Assembly: GCF_042685265.1 (NCBI RefSeq)
Contig: NZ_JBHUMX010000041.1
Strand: one strand, 5' to 3'
DNA: 64,000 nucleotides
Origin: Oceanobacillus_B kapialis
GTDB lineage: Bacteria; Bacillota; Bacilli; Bacillales; Amphibacillaceae
Each line of letters starts with the position of its first letter. The first letter of the stretch is position 1. The translations under genes and the position numbers were made by a program. Below are positions 9,518 through 19,779 of the stretch, one piece after another. Under the pieces are notes generated by a model. That model was not told the origin of the DNA. It was given only the letters and a program-made list of their open reading frames with translations, and searched no databases.

Positions 9518-12500
9518 TTATTCTACTTTTTGTTTTCTTCTAGCAATGAGGTAAATTACGCCTCCTAGAAGTAGTAAACCTAATCCCACTAGCATGTATT
9601 GGTACATGTCTGTCGCGGTGTCTGGTAATACTTTACCAGATTGGTCAGCCGTCTTTTCAGCTGAGATGTTATCTGCTCCTGAAGCCTTTTCTTCATGTTT
9701 ATCTGAAGGAGCTACTGGAACTTTTTTATTTTCTGCTGTCAGCTGGATCATACTTTCCTGTCCAAGCTCCACTACGAAACTAATTGGCGTCTCATCCAGC
9801 ACATAGCCTTTCGGTGCCTTTGTTTCAACGAAAGCATAGCTTCCTGGTTTCAAATCCCCAACGATAATATTGCCATTTTTATCGGAGGTCAACCCTTCTG
9901 TTATCACTTTATCGCCTTGTCTTAGTTCAAAGACTGCACCTTCAAGTACATCTTTCGTTGCTTGATCAATTTTTGTCAACTCAACCGAGCTTACACTACG
10001 GCTGTTTTGCATCTCAACTTCCGCTGCTTCCTGTTGATTTAATTCAATCTCAAACGTTACAGGGGTCGGGTCAAGATCATGGCCGAATGGTGCTTTTGTT
10101 TCGACAAACTGATAGCTGCCTGGCTTTAGATCCTCTACCGTTATGTTTCCATTTTCATCTGTTTCAAGATCTGTCTGCAATGTATTCCCTTCAGCGTCCT
10201 GCAATTTAAAAGTAGCACCTTGCAGAAGATCACCCAGTTCATTATTCTTCGTGAGTTCCACACTACCGCGAATTAGCATGTTCGTGATCGTTATTTCTTT
10301 CGCTTCTAACTGTCCTTTGTCGATCGTAAAGGCAATTGGTTCGTGAGCCTCGTAGCCAAACAATGGCTTTGTTTCTACTAATACGTAGTTACCTGGTCGC
10401 AGGTCGTGAAGTTGCAGTTCTCCTGCTTCATTGGTTGTTAGCTCATTCTGCAATGTTTCCCCTGCTTCATTGTGCAGTTCAAATTGCACGCCTTCCAATG
10501 GGAGGTCTTGCTGGTCAAAGTCCACCTTATTTAGATGGAAACTTCCTTTGATAATGGCATTATCTGTTGTGAGCTTTAATGTTTCTGATTGGCCAAGTTC
10601 GATTGTAAAGTCAATTGGCTCCTCAGATAGGTGATACCCTTCAGGTGCTGCTGTTTCCACAAACTGATAATCTCCTGGCTTTAAATCATCGACAAAAACT
10701 TTTCCATCTTTATCAGATGTTACGCCTTCTACGATCACTTCGTCTCCCTGTCTTACATCAAATACTGCACCCTCAAGTACTTCGTTTGTTTCATTATCTA
10801 CTTTTGTTAACTCCACAGAGCTTGTTGTACGGCTGTTTTTCATTTCAAGTTCTAACTGCTCCTGCTGGTCAAACACGATTTCAAATGCGATAGGCGCCTC
10901 GTCAAGGTCATGGCCAAATGGTGCTTTTGTTTCAACGAATTGGTAGTTTCCTGGCTTCAGATCAAGCACTGTGATGGTACCTTCTTCGTTTGTCACAAGT
11001 CCCGGCTGCATGATTTCTCCATTTGCATCCAACAGGTCAAACTGTGCACCCTCAAGTACCTCGTTTTCCTCGCCTACTTTCGTCAAGCTGACAGATCCAG
11101 TAGATAAGGCATTTTCAAACTCAAGCTCGGTTGCAGTTTCTTGGCCAAGTTTGATTTCAAATGGTAGTGGTGTTGCATTCAGATCATAGCCTGCAATCGT
11201 GTCGGTTTCTACCAGTACATAGTGACCTGGTTTTAAATCATTTACGATTAGCTCGCCATTTTCATCTGTCTTTAAGTCTTCTTGTAGAACTTCTCCTGCT
11301 TCATCTTGCAATTCAAACGTAACACCTTCTAAAAGCTTGCCATCTTCGCCATGCTTCGTGAGTTTCACAGAGCTGGTGGAGCGGCTGTTTTCTTTTGAAA
11401 TTTCCAGGGCTACTTGCTGGTTAAATTCGATTTCAAATGGTACAGGGACTGCATCAAGATCATGACCGAATGGTGCCTTTGTCTCAACAAACTGATAGTT
11501 GCCTGGCTTCAGATCAAGAACTTCGATTTCACCTGCTTCATTTGATGTAAGGTCTGACCGCAGTACGTTTCCTTCTGTATCTTGTAGCTCAAACACAGCA
11601 CCACTAAGGGCTTCGTTTTCTTCACCAACTTTACTTAAAACAACAGAACCTGTCGTTAGCTCATTAACAGCTTCCACTTCTACCGTTGTCTTTGGTCCCA
11701 ATTCAATGGTAAATTTGTGTGGTGTAGCGTCAAGATCGTAACCCGGAATTGAAGCTGTTTCAACGAATTGATAGTTACCAGGCTTTAAATCATCAACCTG
11801 TATGATACCATGAACATTCGTCGCCAAGTTTTCTTGCAGTGTATTACCTGCTTCGTCCTGTAATGCAAAGACAACGCCCTCAAGCAGCTTGCCATCTTCC
11901 CCTTTTTTCGTCAGCTCTACAGAACTTGTTGTTCGCTCATTTTCCTTCGTTACGGTTGCTTCTGTTTGTTGATTAAACACAATTTCAAACAGAACTGGAC
12001 TCGCATCAAGGACATGACCAAACGGTGCTTTCGTTTCAATAAAGGTGTAGTAACCCGGTTTTAAATTCGTTACCTCGATTTGCCCGTTTTCATCTGTCGT
12101 TAATCCTTCACGAATGACTTCATTCGCATCGTTTCGCAGCTCAAATTCAGCTCCTGCAAGTGTTTCGCCTTCCTCACCCGCTTTGGTAAGAAGGACTGAT
12201 CCTGGCGTTAGATCGTTCGTAAACTCGATTTCAAGTGTTTCTTGCTGGCTTTTCACGATTTCAAATTTCTCTGGTGTTGTACTGAGCTCATAACCAGGAA
12301 TGGTCGCTTTTTCAACAAATTGGTAAAGCCCTGGTTTCAGATCTTCAACGAAAATTTCCCCTTCTTCATTCGTTGTAAGTTCTGTTCTAACGGTCTCGCC
12401 ATCCTGTGTCTCCAAATCAAACACGACACCTCGAAGTAGCTTTCCATCTTCTCCACGTTTCGTCAGAGAAACGGAGCCTGTTATAAGTTCATTCTCCGCA

Positions 12501-15500
12501 GTAACAACAGCTGTTGTGGTTTGACCTTTTTCCACTACCACTTCAATTGGGTCAGAGTTTAACACATAATGTTCTGGTGCTTCTTTTTCCACAAAATAGT
12601 AGGTGCCTGGTCTTAGATCAGCTACGGAAATTTCGCCATTTTCATTGGTAGTAGAGGACTTGACAACTTCTCCTGCCTCATTCCGCAGTTCAAACACTGC
12701 CCCTTCAAGTGGTATGTTGTTATCATCTTTATCTACCTTTAGCAGCTTTACAGAACCACGCTTTATGTGGTTTTCTGCTTTTACTTCCTTCACAATCGTT
12801 TGCTTATCATCAATGGTAAATTCAATTGGTGTTTCGTTCTTTTCGTAGCCAAACTGTGCTTCTTTTTCAACGAAGGAATACTTGCCTGGTGCAAGATCTT
12901 CGACTGTAATCTGGCCGTCTTCGTTTGTCTCCAAACCTTCCTTAACAATTTCCCCAGCTTCATCCAACAAATCAAAAACTACTCCTGGTAGTGTTTCACC
13001 TGTTTCAGCATCTTCTTTTGTTAATTGGACATGACGTGTGATCTTTTTGTTCTCCACAGTTTCTTCGCTCGTCTCAGCGTTAACCGTGACTGTTATTGTG
13101 TCTTCAATTCCAGTCACATAGCCTTCTGGAGCTCCTGTTTCCTTCAAAAGATACTCTCCATACAAAAGGTTTTTAAAGGTGACTTTTCCCTCATCTTCTG
13201 TTGTATAGGTACGAATTGCATTTTCACCTGTTATATCATATAAGGTGAATTCTGCGCCGGGAAGTGGTTTGCCATCAGTTGCATCGACCTTGGTTACTTC
13301 CAAGCTGCCTACTTCTCCGTCAATTCCCCCACCAATTCCATCCAGTCTAATTGGTTTGTTAACCTGATCACCTGTATCCAGGCCTTCTGTTCCTTCCCCT
13401 TCAAATGTTGCATCATTGCTAATATTTCCGTCGCCTTTATGCAAAATGTAGGTATCATATTCCAAAACATAGGCACGATCAATTTCGTCTAAGAAAGATA
13501 AAGTAAAGGTCTCGATTCCCTCATCATTTTCTGTGAATGTCAGGGTATAATCTTCCCCTTCTTTCAGCGCCTCTCCTTTGGCAATGTTGTCAGGAGAAAC
13601 GGTTGTATCGTACAAACGGAATGAGTCTTTTAAAAAGCTTTGATTCGCACTTGGTGTATCCGTCACGTTTACATTAGAGACCGTTGATTGTGTGTAATTG
13701 ATATTAAGTTTCCAGTTTACAACACGTGGGTTTTCTGCATTTTGATTTGCACTCTTATCCGTATACTCTCCACCATGATATGGCGAAACTTTGGCATCTA
13801 AGTCAAAGGAATCCCGGTTGCTGCTAGTTACGATTGCCGTATTCTCGTACGACTTCTCGATTAGTTGATCATGTAAATCCGTTTCAAAGGTGATCAAATA
13901 TGGAGTTGTGATGTCACCTAAGTGCACGCGGAAACCTTGCTCTCCATCATCCGTTGTGAAAGACTCAATGGCACCCTCACCTAACGTTACTTCATCTCCT
14001 TTTTCATATCCATTGTCTCCACCTGTAAGCTTCATTTCATACACTTTAACAGAGCTCAGATTAAAATTCTGTTCACCTTGAATAATATCTTCCACAATTA
14101 CATCGTTTAGAGTTGCTTTGTTGTAGTTGACGCCGATTTTCCAGTCAATGACCTTTGATTCTACATTGTAAGAACCATGCTTAAAGCCATTTGCTACAGT
14201 GTATCTGTCAGGAGTAAACGTAGCGGATGCTTCTTTCGTAATTCTGTCAGATTCTGACCCGCCTTCAGGAATCCAATCAATAACCGCTTTGTTTTCAAAG
14301 GATGTTGCTCCATGCTCAACTTCATCGAAATTAATGTCGGTTATATAGGTGATTCGAATTTCTTCGGTAATCGGGTCTTTGGTAAAATCGATTGTTAGAA
14401 GGTTAGTATCCGAATTAAATTCCCATGTATAGTCTTCTTCACCTAATTCACTTCCACCATGGGTCACGACAATATCCCGAGGGGTAAAACCTTCCGGTAA
14501 TGTATCAGCAAAATTAACATCTTGCATTTCATGCTTATCTCGGTTAATACGGACTGTCCAGCTAGTTGTTTTATCATCATAGTTGGGATTATCATTGTTC
14601 CATTTATGCAGGACTTGCTGCTGAATGCCTCTTGAACCTTCACGTTCATTTTCATAACCATCTGTGATGGTATTGGAGACATTACCATTTTCTAAAACCC
14701 GATCAGTCGCTTTCGTTTGATACGTGATTTTATAGGCTTTATCAATGTTTTGGTTAAATTGCAAGGTATAGCCTTTTTCTGTTTCATCTAGTGTGTAATT
14801 CGTAAAATCATCGGTGCCATCTTCTGCTCCTGTATCGGGATTAATCGTAATCTCTTCAACTGTTAAAGTATCCGCTAAAAATTCGTGCTTCCCTTCTAGG
14901 GTATCTGTCAGCACGGCGTCTTTTTGTGGGATTTCTTTCTCATCATAGTTGTACTTCACTTCCCAGGTGATTACCTGGTTGACCGAATCATATTCCGTAG
15001 AAGACTTCGCTAATGCTTCCCCGCGCTTCACCCCTACAGAAGCTTCTGCTTCAACTGGATCCGTGTTCTCCCCATCTAATGTTGCCTTGTTTTTATAGGA
15101 TTCGCCTTCTATATCCGTAATTTCCGTATCATAAACAACCCTGTATGCACTGTCAATATTGCCAAACTCCATCGGAAAATCTGAGCCAAATCCATGATCT
15201 GTTATTTCTTCAGTTTTATTTTCATCAATGGATCCATCTGCATTCATGTACAATTTATACACTTTGAGCGAACCATCTACCAACGCATGCTCTCCAGTCG
15301 TTTCATCCGCTAGTACAGCATTTTCAATAGATTGTAAGTTTTTATTAAAATCTACTGTCCATGTGATGGTATTGGTATTATAAGATTTATCTGGCACACC
15401 GCGCTTATCAATTGCTGCTCCTTTTGGTTCAAACGTAATTGGATAAGTGATGGCATTTTCTCCAGCTATCGGAAACGTTATTTCTCCCCCTTCAGCTGGT

Positions 15501-16534
15501 CCGGAATAATGAGCATCGAAAGCTGACCATAAATTAATAAAGCCAGTGATGTTGGAGTTCTCTTCAATATTTTCATTGAAGGTGATTACAATCTCATTAT
15601 CCCCATTAACAATGAATGAACCGAACTGTACGCCGTTTGCTGTCCTGAGTATTTGTGGTTCAGGGTTTGGCTGGACACTAAAGGCATCAGGTATTTTAAT
15701 TTTATACGTTGAGCCTGCACCATATTCATGTCCATTTGGAAGTGCAAATCTGTAATCAATCGCCACCTGAAACTGATCATAGGGATTTTCCACCCTTATT
15801 TCCTCACCAGGCACCAATTCTACTTGATCTCCATCTTCAAATCGCTGAGACAGCGTCACATCTGTGACAAGGTTTTCTGTAATTTCAGTAGTAGCAAAGG
15901 TTTTGGTTTGTTCTGACTTATAAGCTTTTGACGTTTCCTTCTCCTGTTGCTTTTCTTCTACGTTTTCTTCCGTCGTATCTTCATCAGCAGTTTCTTCTTT
16001 TGCAGGATCTTCATCAACTGCTTCTTTCTCGCTAATCTCTTCTGAATCCGCATTTTCCTGCTGATCTTCTACTGCGTCAACACGCTCTTCTGAAGCTTCG
16101 TCATTCTTTTCGACTATCGCCTCAATGAAAAACGAGCCTTTACTATCTCGCACATCTTCCTCTGTCTCTGGGTAGGTAATCGTTACATTTCCATCCGTTT
16201 CAGCAAGGTATGTTCCCTGTTCTGTATCCTCGTATGTAAGCATACCCTGCTGTTCCTCTTGGATTTGCAACACATCAGATAACATGTGCGTTTCCTCGCC
16301 ACTCGCATTTGGCTCAACCTGTGCCAGCGACCAGTCAACCTGTACTGTAACTTTCTCTCCGTCACTAGCATCCGCTAACTCAAGAGCATTCCCTTCTGCA
16401 TCCAACAATGTCACAGCTTGAAAAACACTGGATTCATTGCCTTCAGCAAAGGCGGTGATCGGCTGTGAAAAGCTACTTACCATTGTCTGAAATAGTAGCA
16501 TGATCACAAACAACAAGCTTAACCTCTTTTTCAA
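9518..16534 (-). CDS. Giant Cna-B/SpaA-type surface protein with LPDTA sorting signal
   Basis: A 2338-residue wall-anchored protein. It has a signal peptide (about residues 1-31, ending AFA), an acidic Glu/Lys-rich linker near 145-215, an adhesin-like region, and about five collagen-binding-type modules (about 385-1060, each opening with W-V/I-N-N). Thirteen Cna-B modules of about 92 residues run from roughly 1075 to 2270, and the sorting signal LPDTA is at 2303-2307, followed by a hydrophobic helix and RRKQK. Every Cna-B module keeps the Lys (LTK), Glu (VET/VEK) and Asn residues that form an internal isopeptide bond. Such proteins act as stiff stalks for adhesion. LPDTA resembles the LPNTA motif of class D sortases; no sortase gene is in the window. 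Confidence 0.92.
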   Translation of the reverse strand: MKKRLSLLFVIMLLFQTMVSSFSQPITAFAEGNESSVFQAVTLLDAEGNALELADASDGEKVTVQVDWSLAQVEPNASGEETHMLSDVLQIQEEQQGMLTYEDTEQGTYLAETDGNVTITYPETEEDVRDSKGSFFIEAIVEKNDEASEERVDAVEDQQENADSEEISEKEAVDEDPAKEETADEDTTEENVEEKQQEKETSKAYKSEQTKTFATTEITENLVTDVTLSQRFEDGDQVELVPGEEIRVENPYDQFQVAIDYRFALPNGHEYGAGSTYKIKIPDAFSVQPNPEPQILRTANGVQFGSFIVNGDNEIVITFNENIEENSNITGFINLWSAFDAHYSGPAEGGEITFPIAGENAITYPITFEPKGAAIDKRGVPDKSYNTNTITWTVDFNKNLQSIENAVLADETTGEHALVDGSLKVYKLYMNADGSIDENKTEEITDHGFGSDFPMEFGNIDSAYRVVYDTEITDIEGESYKNKATLDGENTDPVEAEASVGVKRGEALAKSSTEYDSVNQVITWEVKYNYDEKEIPQKDAVLTDTLEGKHEFLADTLTVEEITINPDTGAEDGTDDFTNYTLDETEKGYTLQFNQNIDKAYKITYQTKATDRVLENGNVSNTITDGYENEREGSRGIQQQVLHKWNNDNPNYDDKTTSWTVRINRDKHEMQDVNFADTLPEGFTPRDIVVTHGGSELGEEDYTWEFNSDTNLLTIDFTKDPITEEIRITYITDINFDEVEHGATSFENKAVIDWIPEGGSESDRITKEASATFTPDRYTVANGFKHGSYNVESKVIDWKIGVNYNKATLNDVIVEDIIQGEQNFNLSSVKVYEMKLTGGDNGYEKGDEVTLGEGAIESFTTDDGEQGFRVHLGDITTPYLITFETDLHDQLIEKSYENTAIVTSSNRDSFDLDAKVSPYHGGEYTDKSANQNAENPRVVNWKLNINYTQSTVSNVNVTDTPSANQSFLKDSFRLYDTTVSPDNIAKGEALKEGEDYTLTFTENDEGIETFTLSFLDEIDRAYVLEYDTYILHKGDGNISNDATFEGEGTEGLDTGDQVNKPIRLDGIGGGIDGEVGSLEVTKVDATDGKPLPGAEFTLYDITGENAIRTYTTEDEGKVTFKNLLYGEYLLKETGAPEGYVTGIEDTITVTVNAETSEETVENKKITRHVQLTKEDAETGETLPGVVFDLLDEAGEIVKEGLETNEDGQITVEDLAPGKYSFVEKEAQFGYEKNETPIEFTIDDKQTIVKEVKAENHIKRGSVKLLKVDKDDNNIPLEGAVFELRNEAGEVVKSSTTNENGEISVADLRPGTYYFVEKEAPEHYVLNSDPIEVVVEKGQTTTAVVTAENELITGSVSLTKRGEDGKLLRGVVFDLETQDGETVRTELTTNEEGEIFVEDLKPGLYQFVEKATIPGYELSTTPEKFEIVKSQQETLEIEFTNDLTPGSVLLTKAGEEGETLAGAEFELRNDANEVIREGLTTDENGQIEVTNLKPGYYTFIETKAPFGHVLDASPVLFEIVFNQQTEATVTKENERTTSSVELTKKGEDGKLLEGVVFALQDEAGNTLQENLATNVHGIIQVDDLKPGNYQFVETASIPGYDLDATPHKFTIELGPKTTVEVEAVNELTTGSVVLSKVGEENEALSGAVFELQDTEGNVLRSDLTSNEAGEIEVLDLKPGNYQFVETKAPFGHDLDAVPVPFEIEFNQQVALEISKENSRSTSSVKLTKHGEDGKLLEGVTFELQDEAGEVLQEDLKTDENGELIVNDLKPGHYVLVETDTIAGYDLNATPLPFEIKLGQETATELEFENALSTGSVSLTKVGEENEVLEGAQFDLLDANGEIMQPGLVTNEEGTITVLDLKPGNYQFVETKAPFGHDLDEAPIAFEIVFDQQEQLELEMKNSRTTSSVELTKVDNETNEVLEGAVFDVRQGDEVIVEGVTSDKDGKVFVDDLKPGDYQFVETAAPEGYHLSEEPIDFTIELGQSETLKLTTDNAIIKGSFHLNKVDFDQQDLPLEGVQFELHNEAGETLQNELTTNEAGELQLHDLRPGNYVLVETKPLFGYEAHEPIAFTIDKGQLEAKEITITNMLIRGSVELTKNNELGDLLQGATFKLQDAEGNTLQTDLETDENGNITVEDLKPGSYQFVETKAPFGHDLDPTPVTFEIELNQQEAAEVEMQNSRSVSSVELTKIDQATKDVLEGAVFELRQGDKVITEGLTSDKNGNIIVGDLKPGSYAFVETKAPKGYVLDETPISFVVELGQESMIQLTAENKKVPVAPSDKHEEKASGADNISAEKTADQSGKVLPDTATDMYQYMLVGLGLLLLGGVIYLIARRKQKVE

Positions 16535-16778
16535 TTCTTCACGCTCCTCTTCTAAAATTATTCCCCCTTCTAAAATGCAAGGGAATCCAATAAATGATTA
16601 TAGAGAAGACATCTATACTTTTTCTTTACATCAATTGGAAACCCAAATTTAAACATATGTAGGTGATTTGAAAATAATCACCAAAATAATCCTTCAAATC
16701 CTTTACCAATATTGGAAAATTGTCTATTCTAGAAGTATAGATAACAATCGGACTAGTTTTAGAAGAAGGCAGGGAAAA

Positions 16779-17927
16779 ATGATGATGAAGGCAGTTCTAG
16801 TCGACGATGAACCACTTGCATTAGGATTTCTTAAACGACAGCTGGAAAAAGTCAGTAGCATACAAGTGTTAGAGACTTTCACTTATTTTGACTCCTCAAG
16901 CAATATTTCTGTGATAAAAGAGACAGACATTGTGTTTATGGATATTGAAATGCCTGAGCGAAACGGTTTTCAGCTAGCCGAACAATTACTCGAACTGAAC
17001 CCTGGCCTGGAAATTATTTTCGTGACAGCCTTTAATCAATATGCCGTCCAAGCCTTTGAAGTTCACGCATTGGATTATATTTTAAAACCTGTTCAAACAG
17101 AGCGCTTGAAGAAAACCGTGAAGCGTGCTGAGGAAAGAATAAACGCTAAACAAGAGGCCATTTCTGAAAAGCCTACCAAACTTTGTATAAACGTAAGTGG
17201 GGAATTAATGTTCCACCTTACAAATAAAGATCCAGAAATTGTAACATGGCGCACGTTACGAGCAAGAGAGCTGTTTCTTTATCTGCTACATAACCGCGAC
17301 AGATCGATTAACAAGGATGTGCTAACCGAATTATTATGGGCAGAAGTTGATCAGGAAAAGGCCTACGCACAACTTTACACCACGATTTATCATATAAGGA
17401 AAACCCTATCCAACTATAGAGATTACCTCACCCTAAAAAGTGTTCAAGGTGGTTATAAGCTTATTTTATCTAATACGATCATTGACCTTTATGTTTGGGA
17501 AAAAAAATTAAAGAACCTTTCTACCTTGGAAGGTCAAACAATTCCCATTGCGGAAGAACTTATGGCCATATATAAAGGTGGCTATTTACAGGAGTATGGA
17601 TATGTTTGGGCAGAGGCAGAGCGAGTCCGCTTAGAGCAACAATGGGTGGAAGCTGCCCAGCAACTTGCGGCCTATTACCATGATCAAGGTAATTTTTCAA
17701 GCGCGGAAAGATGGTATAGAGAGCTTTGCAACAAGCATCCAGACGACGAAATTTCCAATTACCAGTTATTTAAACTCTATGCACTCACTGGAAAAAACAA
17801 ACTAGCTGAAAAGCAGTACCAGATCTTTAAGAAAGCATTGGAGGATATTGGTACAGGGGTTCCGCATACAATGGAGAAATGGTACATGAATTGGAAGCAG
17901 GGAATCGCCCGTAAAACTTCCATGTAA
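16779..17927 (+). CDS. Response regulator with receiver, winged helix and BTAD domain (SARP-like)
   Basis: A 382-residue regulator. The receiver (about 1-120) has the acidic pair in VDDEP, the phosphoacceptor Asp55 in FMDIEMPERNG, and Lys in ILKPV. An OmpR-like winged-helix domain follows (about 135-230: LFLYLLHNRDRSINKDVLTE and YTTIYHIRKTL), then a bacterial transcriptional activation domain made of TPR-like helices (about 240-375). The receiver resembles those paired with LytS-type kinases, fitting the second kinase module of the hybrid kinase. I start at the ATG at 16779, just before VLVDDEP; an in-frame TTG at 16668 would add 37 basic residues with no family match. It is divergent from the giant surface protein gene, which is the obvious target. 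Confidence 0.88.
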   Translation: MMMKAVLVDDEPLALGFLKRQLEKVSSIQVLETFTYFDSSSNISVIKETDIVFMDIEMPERNGFQLAEQLLELNPGLEIIFVTAFNQYAVQAFEVHALDYILKPVQTERLKKTVKRAEERINAKQEAISEKPTKLCINVSGELMFHLTNKDPEIVTWRTLRARELFLYLLHNRDRSINKDVLTELLWAEVDQEKAYAQLYTTIYHIRKTLSNYRDYLTLKSVQGGYKLILSNTIIDLYVWEKKLKNLSTLEGQTIPIAEELMAIYKGGYLQEYGYVWAEAERVRLEQQWVEAAQQLAAYYHDQGNFSSAERWYRELCNKHPDDEISNYQLFKLYALTGKNKLAEKQYQIFKKALEDIGTGVPHTMEKWYMNWKQGIARKTSM

Positions 17928-17960
17928 ACTCAAAAACTATATATAACTAAACGGCATAGG

Positions 17961-17997
17961 CATACCAGATTACTTTAAAATTGGTATGCTATTTTTA
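17961..17997 (+). terminator. Terminator of the BTAD regulator gene
   Basis: CATACCA at 17961-17967 pairs with TGGTATG at 17982-17988, followed by a T-rich tract. Confidence 0.7.
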
Positions 17998-18106
17998 TGT
18001 AGCACTGAAGAAAGCTTCCATTATGTTATCCATTACAAGACAATTAGTTTTGTGATGGACGAAACGGGACGAATTATTTGAACTTAAACGGAAAAGAGGG
18101 GAAAAC

Positions 18107-19405
18107 ATGCAACCAAAGTTAGATATTAGTCCAATAGAATCCTATATTGACGAAGATATCCTAATAAAAGTAACCGGATGCGCCGCCAACACAGAGGTCA
18201 CCATCCAGGCGATCACCTATGACGAAAAAGATAAGAAATTCACTTCACATGCTACCTTTCTAGCAAATGAACAGGGAGTTGTCGACGTCGCTTCGCAAAA
18301 GCCAATTGAAGGTACTTATGACGAAATTGACGCATCCGGATTGTTTTGGTCCATGCATGCAGATGCAAAAATAGATGATTACTATGAAAAGTACAATGCT
18401 GATAACATTTCGGTAACTTTATTTTTAATTGTGGATGGAATACAAGTAGATTCCGCTACGATCACCCGGTATTTTTACAAAACGGGTACTAAAAAAGAGA
18501 GCGTCCAATTTGAGGAAGTTAAAGGAACGTTATTCTACCCTGCGGTTAAAGGAGAATACCCTGCTGTGATCATTTTAAGTGGCTCTGATGGTGGGATGCA
18601 GGAACACGCAGCAGCATTGTTAGCTTCAAAAGGATATGTGACGTTGGCCCTCGCTTATTTTGGAATGGAAGGTGTTCCAAAAGACCTCGAAAATATTCCA
18701 TTAGAATATTTCCAAAAAGCTACAAATTGGCTGCAAGAACACCCTTTTGTAAATGGAGAAATCCATTTAATCGGTTATTCCAGAGGTGGGGAGCTTGCAC
18801 TGCTCTTGGGAGCCACTTTTGATTCCTACGCCTCCATTGTCGCCGGAGTGCCGAGTGCCTACAGAACTGCTGGGATGAAAAATGGCACCTTTGCCCCGGT
18901 AACCGCATGGACGCACAACGAGGAAGCCTTATCCCAAATGAAGTTCAACTACTCCATCTCTACCATGTTCTCTATGTTTAAAAATTGGCTCTTAAAAAGG
19001 CCCATTTCCTTCCTTTCTATATGGAAAAACACATTAAAAAACGAGGCTAAGAATAGTCAAGCTAGGATTCCTGTGGAAAATATAAACGCACCTATTATGT
19101 TTATTGCAGGAGGCGATGATCAATTATGGCCATCCGCACATTTTGTAAAAAAGATGGAAGAGAGGCTTAAAGCATCGTCTAATCCGCATCGTTACCTTTA
19201 TTATGAAAATGCAGGGCACTTTTTAGCTTTCCCATACAGCTTCGTTAACCTGCCTGCCAATGTGTATATGGTAATTGGCGGAGGAATGACAATGACCTTT
19301 GGCGGCTCAAAAGCAGCGAATGCAAATGCGGCGAGAGATTCTTGGAGAGAAATACTTGCTTTTGTCGGGGAGCATAGTTCTAGTTCTACTATAGGGGCAG
19401 GCTAG
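18107..19405 (+). CDS. Acyl-CoA thioester hydrolase / BAAT family alpha-beta hydrolase
   Basis: A 432-residue cytosolic hydrolase. The N-terminal beta domain (about residues 1-135, opening with LDISPIESYIDEDILIKV) is the acyl-CoA thioesterase/BAAT N-terminal region. The C-terminal alpha/beta hydrolase domain carries the nucleophile elbow GYSRGGE (a Ser replaces the usual Cys), an acid in GGDDQLWPS and a His in NAGHFLAF, which make a Ser-Asp-His triad. The family cleaves or transfers acyl groups from CoA thioesters; the bacterial substrate is unknown. AGAGGGG precedes the ATG at a good distance. It may be co-transcribed with the two short genes that follow. Confidence 0.85.
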   Translation: MQPKLDISPIESYIDEDILIKVTGCAANTEVTIQAITYDEKDKKFTSHATFLANEQGVVDVASQKPIEGTYDEIDASGLFWSMHADAKIDDYYEKYNADNISVTLFLIVDGIQVDSATITRYFYKTGTKKESVQFEEVKGTLFYPAVKGEYPAVIILSGSDGGMQEHAAALLASKGYVTLALAYFGMEGVPKDLENIPLEYFQKATNWLQEHPFVNGEIHLIGYSRGGELALLLGATFDSYASIVAGVPSAYRTAGMKNGTFAPVTAWTHNEEALSQMKFNYSISTMFSMFKNWLLKRPISFLSIWKNTLKNEAKNSQARIPVENINAPIMFIAGGDDQLWPSAHFVKKMEERLKASSNPHRYLYYENAGHFLAFPYSFVNLPANVYMVIGGGMTMTFGGSKAANANAARDSWREILAFVGEHSSSSTIGAG

Positions 19406-19435
19406 TTGAAGAAAAGAGTCAAGGGGTAGATACAA

Positions 19436-19747
19436 TTGCAACCAATACACATTAATGAAATTCCAATTGAGATTAAAGAGTTCTTAAATAAGATAATTTC
19501 TATTAATTTTCCACGCCAAGGCTATACTTCTGATTTAGGAATAATTGAAAGTGACCAAGGAATATTTGCTCTTAAAAGGACAAAGGAAAAACTGTTTAAT
19601 TCCGTTAAAAAAAGAAGTATCTATTTTAAACAGCTTGAACAATCGTTTCAAGGGAAAGACCTAAACTCATATTTAACTATAGGGTTCGTTCCGTTACTTA
19701 TAAAGGATTATAACTTTCATATTCAAGTTATTGTACTAAAGGGGTAG
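19436..19747 (+). pseudogene. N-terminal fragment of an aminoglycoside-phosphotransferase-like protein
   Basis: The 103-residue product starts at TTG 19436, with AAGGGG 9 bases upstream. The segment GIIESDQGIFALKRTK followed by a helix and a KQLEQ-like stretch looks like the nucleotide-binding lobe of phosphotransferase-family enzymes (APH/choline kinase fold). Those proteins are normally 250 residues or more, and the catalytic HGD and DFD motifs are absent. It is therefore probably a truncated remnant, although a short functional protein cannot be excluded. The family match is from memory of the lobe's pattern and is only moderate. Confidence 0.5.
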
Positions 19748-19779
19748 AGTAGTGAAATAATTAACAAGGGGAGATTCGG

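Noticed and set aside
9594..15916. Many plus-strand frames of 60-90 codons opposite the giant surface protein
   Set aside because: They are shadows of the repetitive coding strand, repeated once per Cna-B module, without ribosome binding sites.
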